NCBI RefSeq assembly: GCF_000423105.1
Contig: NZ_AUHI01000024.1
Span: forward strand, 1-7,886
Reading direction: 5' to 3'
DNA: 7,886 nucleotides
Source of the DNA: Halalkalibacillus halophilus DSM 18494
GTDB lineage: Bacteria > Bacillota > Bacilli > Bacillales > Alkalibacillaceae
The notes under the pieces were generated by a model, which saw nothing but the letters and a program-made list of their open reading frames with translations, did no database searches and was not told the origin of the DNA. The position numbers and the translations under genes are program-made. This document shows, in pieces, positions 5,558 through 7,886 of the stretch (position 1 is its first letter; each line of letters starts with the position of its first letter).

Positions 5558-5644
5558 GTTGTTAAATTATTTTTTTAAATCTGTAACATACAATAATAAT
5601 AGAGGTAGGACAAGCAAACTAATTTTAGGAATAGAGGAAATAAA

Positions 5645-5851
5645 ATGAATGCATTAATATTTTTCTTTGTTGGTTTCGGCTTCACATGTGTCGGAGCTGT
5701 ATCTATTATTGGCTATTTAAACTTTATTCCTGCTGGGATGAGTGTGATTGATTTTCTTTTGTTTGTGTACAAGCGTCCAGAAATATATCTGTTGCCGATT
5801 GGTCTAATAGTGATGGCGCTTGCAATGTATAAAAATCCTTTTCATTCATAA
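5645..5851 (+). CDS. Hypothetical 68-residue membrane protein
   Basis: I do not recognise a family. Two hydrophobic segments are visible, about residues 3-28 (LIFFFVGFGFTCVGAVSIIG) and 47-62 (YLLPIGLIVMALAMY). A short loop (FVYKRPEIY) joins them and a short tail KNPFHS ends the protein, suggesting a hairpin in the membrane. AGAGGA (5633-5638) lies 6 nt before the ATG, so it is probably translated. It sits alone between the fabF terminator and yjbA. In B. subtilis this interval holds yjaZ and the app oligopeptide transporter genes, none of which is seen here. Confidence 0.72.
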   Translation: MNALIFFFVGFGFTCVGAVSIIGYLNFIPAGMSVIDFLLFVYKRPEIYLLPIGLIVMALAMYKNPFHS

Positions 5852-5961
5852 AATATTATTGCATTGCTGCAAAAAAAATTAATCGAAAAGAAGTATGAAA
5901 TTGTTTGTAATGGTGATAATGGACGTAAACAAAGTTGATGTAAAAGTGAGGGGTCGTAATG

Positions 5962-6711
5962 ATGTACGTTCATGACATTTGGGTGAATTGGTTTGAGGGA
6001 GAAAGTATTGGCTATAACGTATGTGCTTTTCACGAATGGAAAAAGACTGATTCTATTGAATTGATGGATCAAGTTCCGGTTATTTATGCCAATGAACAAC
6101 TCTTTCACTACATAGAGAATGATTTGAAAGACTTACCAGACGAGTTGCTTCAAGCAGTCTATAAACGTGCGTATATAAAAAAACAACACAAAAGAATTCC
6201 GATTGATTATGCATTCGTAGTGACAAACGGTAAGGAAGCATTAGTAGTGGATACGGCATCCTATAAAATACCATTAAGAAAAAGTAGATTAATACCAAGG
6301 CAAGAAAGGCTTGTGCTTGATCTAATTAAAAAACGCCAACCTATTTCTGTTGTTCCAAAGTGTGCTACTAAGAAAAGAAATGAAAGAGTACAACTGATGG
6401 AAGCACAAGCATTTATAGGGTTAACTCGCAAAGAAAGGCAATTAAAGCATGTGTTACTTTTAATGGTGGACCAATTAGAACAATCCGCAAGATTGGATGA
6501 GTTGAGATATTGGATCACTGAATGGGAACCAAACAGGTATAAAGAAATCCAGAACGTACAGTTTAAAAATGGAATTAGCTGGTTAACATCGCAAGTCAAA
6601 GCAGGGTGGAGTAAAAAGCACGAAGAGTTCTGTAGGAAAATGGCAAAAGGTCAGCCATTTTTTGAGAGGTTAATTGATATGGAAGAAATAAAAAAAAATG
6701 TATTAAAATAA
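5962..6711 (+). CDS. yjbA: YjbA family protein (UPF0736/DUF3603), function unknown
   Basis: The 249-residue product matches the B. subtilis YjbA family as I remember it. The near-invariant opening is HDIWVNWFEGE with GYNVCAFHEW (residues about 4-26). Downstream are FHYIENDL (48-55), RKSRLIPRQERLV (107-119), GLTRKERQLK (153-162), RYWITEWEP (182-190), GWSKKHEEFC (215-224) and KGQPFFERL (229-237). No catalytic motif or membrane segment is apparent, so it is probably a soluble cytoplasmic protein. Two adjacent ATGs (5959 and 5962) are possible starts; GAGGGG at 5948-5953 gives 5 or 8 nt spacing, and I prefer 5962. Its position next to trpS agrees with the order in B. subtilis. The TAA stop lies inside the stem of the downstream terminator. 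Confidence 0.9.
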   Translation: MYVHDIWVNWFEGESIGYNVCAFHEWKKTDSIELMDQVPVIYANEQLFHYIENDLKDLPDELLQAVYKRAYIKKQHKRIPIDYAFVVTNGKEALVVDTASYKIPLRKSRLIPRQERLVLDLIKKRQPISVVPKCATKKRNERVQLMEAQAFIGLTRKERQLKHVLLLMVDQLEQSARLDELRYWITEWEPNRYKEIQNVQFKNGISWLTSQVKAGWSKKHEEFCRKMAKGQPFFERLIDMEEIKKNVLK

Positions 6712-6740
6712 AGGCTTGCCACAGAGCAAGCCTTTATTTT
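6707..6740. terminator. Bidirectional terminator shared by yjbA and trpS
   Basis: A perfect 13-bp stem joins 6707-6719 (AATAAAGGCTTGC) and 6726-6738 (GCAAGCCTTTATT) around a 6-nt loop. T residues follow on the plus side (6737-6740), and an AT-rich run giving TTTTAATACATTTTTTTTT follows on the minus side. The yjbA stop codon (6709-6711) is part of the stem, and the trpS stop is 8 nt beyond it. Confidence 0.92.
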
Positions 6741-6746
6741 ATGTGG

Positions 6747-7742
6747 TTATCTTTTTAAATGTACACGTCCAAGACCCATAGCTTTCTTTGCTTTTTTAAG
6801 CATTTTATTAGCTACTTGTGAAGCTTCTTCAGCTCCCCGATCTAAAATATCATCTAATTCTTCTGACTGGTACATCTTTTGGTATCGCTCTTGAAGTGGT
6901 GTCAGGCTATTTACTACTACATCTGCTAAATCTTGTTTAAATGTACCGTAATTTTTCCCTTGATATTCTTCTACTATCTGGTTGATAGAACTATTGGAGA
7001 AGCTAGAATAAATCGTTAATAAATTCGAAATCCCTGGCTTGTTTTCTTTATCGTATTCAATAATACCTTCGGAGTCTGTAACAGCACTTTTAATTTTCTT
7101 TTCAATTTGCTTCGGTTCATCTAATAAAAAGATAGTAGCTTTTAAATTTTCATCTGATTTACTCATTTTTCTTGTTGGGTCTTGTAAGGACATAATACGC
7201 GCACCGTGTTCAGGTATATGTGGTTCTGGAAGTGTGAATATATCATTGTATTTTCGGTTGAATCTTTCCGCAATATTTCTAGTTAATTCTATATGCTGCT
7301 TTTGGTCATCGCCAACTGGTACGAGTGTTGTGTTATAAAGTAAAATATCTGAAGCCATGAGAGGAGGATATGTTAACAATCCAGCTGAAACCCCTTCTTT
7401 TCCTTCCGACTTATCTTTAAACTGCGTCATTCTTTCTAATTCACCAATGTAACTGTTGCATTGTAAAATCCAAGCCATTTGCGTGTGCGCAGAAACTTCA
7501 GATTGAATAAACAACGTAGACTTCTCTGGGTCAATACCTGCAGCCAAGTAAAGAGCTGCTAAAGAACGAATGTTATCACGAAGTTTTAAACGATCTTGAG
7601 TAACAGTAATTGCGTGTTCATCAACAATACAAAAGTAACATTTATTCTCATTTTGTAGTTCCGGAAAACGCCTCAAAGCCCCCACGAAGTTACCAATTGT
7701 AAGTGAACCACTAGGTTGAATGCCTGAAAAAATAATGCCCAT
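6747..7742 (-). CDS. trpS: Tryptophanyl-tRNA synthetase
   Basis: TrpS is a class Ic aminoacyl-tRNA synthetase that activates tryptophan with ATP and charges tRNA-Trp in the cytoplasm. The 331-residue protein has the usual bacterial length. The HIGH-equivalent is TIGN within SGIQPSGSLTIGN (about 6-18), and the second ATP-binding motif KMSKS is at about 192-196. YPPLMASDILLY carries the Asp (about 131) that contacts the tryptophan indole in the Geobacillus enzyme. GELERMTQFKDK and PVGDDQKQHIELTR are typical. Two starts are possible: ATG at 7748 lies only 2 nt from the GGGG ribosome site, whereas ATG at 7742 lies 8 nt away and is preferred. The gene converges on yjbA. No T-box signature is visible in the 138 nt upstream, in contrast to B. 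subtilis trpS. Confidence 0.96.
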   Translation of the reverse strand: MGIIFSGIQPSGSLTIGNFVGALRRFPELQNENKCYFCIVDEHAITVTQDRLKLRDNIRSLAALYLAAGIDPEKSTLFIQSEVSAHTQMAWILQCNSYIGELERMTQFKDKSEGKEGVSAGLLTYPPLMASDILLYNTTLVPVGDDQKQHIELTRNIAERFNRKYNDIFTLPEPHIPEHGARIMSLQDPTRKMSKSDENLKATIFLLDEPKQIEKKIKSAVTDSEGIIEYDKENKPGISNLLTIYSSFSNSSINQIVEEYQGKNYGTFKQDLADVVVNSLTPLQERYQKMYQSEELDDILDRGAEEASQVANKMLKKAKKAMGLGRVHLKR

Positions 7743-7750
7743 TTTCATTA

Positions 7751-7758
7751 CCCCTTTT
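7751..7758 (-). promoter_or_regulatory. Ribosome binding site deciding the trpS start
   Basis: AAAAGGGG on the minus strand ends 8 nt before the ATG at 7742 and only 2 nt before the ATG at 7748, favouring the inner start (protein beginning MGIIFSGIQPSG). Confidence 0.75.
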
Positions 7759-7775
7759 ATATTTTATTAAAGAAT

Positions 7776-7805
7776 TTTTTAGTTTATTTAATGGTTCTAA
7801 GTCAA
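7776..7805 (-). promoter_or_regulatory. Possible promoter of trpS
   Basis: On the minus strand TTGACT (7805-7800, 5 of 6 consensus) is followed after 18 nt by TAAAAA (7781-7776, 4 of 6). The -10 match is modest in AT-rich sequence. If real, transcription would begin near 7770 and the leader would be about 25 nt, excluding the upstream hairpin from the transcript. Confidence 0.35.
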
Positions 7806-7810
7806 ATGTT

Positions 7811-7834
7811 GGGGTGCTCTCTTAGGAGCACTCC
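7811..7834. other. GC-rich hairpin upstream of trpS
   Basis: GGGGTGCTC (7811-7819) pairs with GAGCACTCC (7826-7834), 9 bp with one G-T pair and a 6-nt loop. The right arm is also part of a separate 16-bp palindrome TTAGGAGCACTCCTAA (7822-7837), so the two folds compete. Neither side carries a T-tract, so a standard intrinsic terminator is unlikely. It could be a weak terminator of a minus-strand gene beyond the window, an operator or a leader structure. The rest of 7749-7886 shows no gene. Confidence 0.5.
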
Positions 7835-7886
7835 TAATTTATGCCATTTGTCCTTGTATATGTTTATATTGATGATGCAATAAAAT

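Noticed and set aside
5589..5594. TACAAT as a -10 box for the 68-residue gene
   Set aside because: No reasonable -35 hexamer lies 16-18 nt upstream; the match is easily found by chance in such AT-rich DNA.
5859..5880. TTGCA/TGCAA mini-hairpin followed by A residues upstream of yjbA
   Set aside because: The stem is only 5 bp, and the A-run would serve as a T-tract only on the minus strand, where no gene ends.
7039..7338. Plus-strand open frame of 99 codons inside trpS
   Set aside because: It is antisense to the KMSKS-containing part of trpS, with no ribosome site or protein features.

Overview
The window is chromosomal DNA from a low-GC Gram-positive bacterium of the family Bacillaceae. The evidence is AT-rich codon use, strong AGGAGG/GGGG-type ribosome binding sites, and a gene set and order that recall the Bacillus subtilis med-fabHA-fabF-...-yjbA-trpS neighbourhood. 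A halotolerant genus such as Oceanobacillus or Virgibacillus would fit, but the sequence does not settle the genus.

Layout. Bases 1-344 are the 3' end of an insertion sequence of the IS256 family: the last 44 codons of the transposase, then about 150 nt of strongly self-complementary, GC-richer DNA, then a terminal inverted repeat ending about 34 bp from the stop codon of uppP. uppP (minus) encodes an integral-membrane undecaprenyl-diphosphate phosphatase. Divergent from it is a 90-aa protein with an Sm-like N-terminal half, a Gly/Tyr-rich stretch and a hydrophobic tail. A hairpin separates it from the convergent yjzD-type (DUF2929) membrane protein. Next come a 91-aa protein of unknown function, then med (lipoprotein, BMP/PBP1 fold), which ends in a strong intrinsic terminator. 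In B. subtilis med is followed by comZ; here it is not.

The core is the fabH-fabF operon, encoding the two condensing enzymes that start and extend type II fatty acid synthesis. It has a 19-bp FapR-type operator inside a probable sigma-A promoter, so it is probably repressed by FapR and induced by malonyl-CoA. A terminator follows fabF. Beyond it lie a 68-aa two-helix membrane protein, yjbA (UPF0736/DUF3603) and, convergently on the minus strand, trpS (tryptophanyl-tRNA synthetase). yjbA and trpS share a bidirectional terminator. The 138 nt visible upstream of trpS show a GC-rich hairpin but no T-box signature.

Most of the window is conserved housekeeping sequence. The least explained element is the multi-stem structure between the transposase stop codon and the IS end. 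Next in interest are the missing comZ, the small proteins without a clear family, and the trpS leader.
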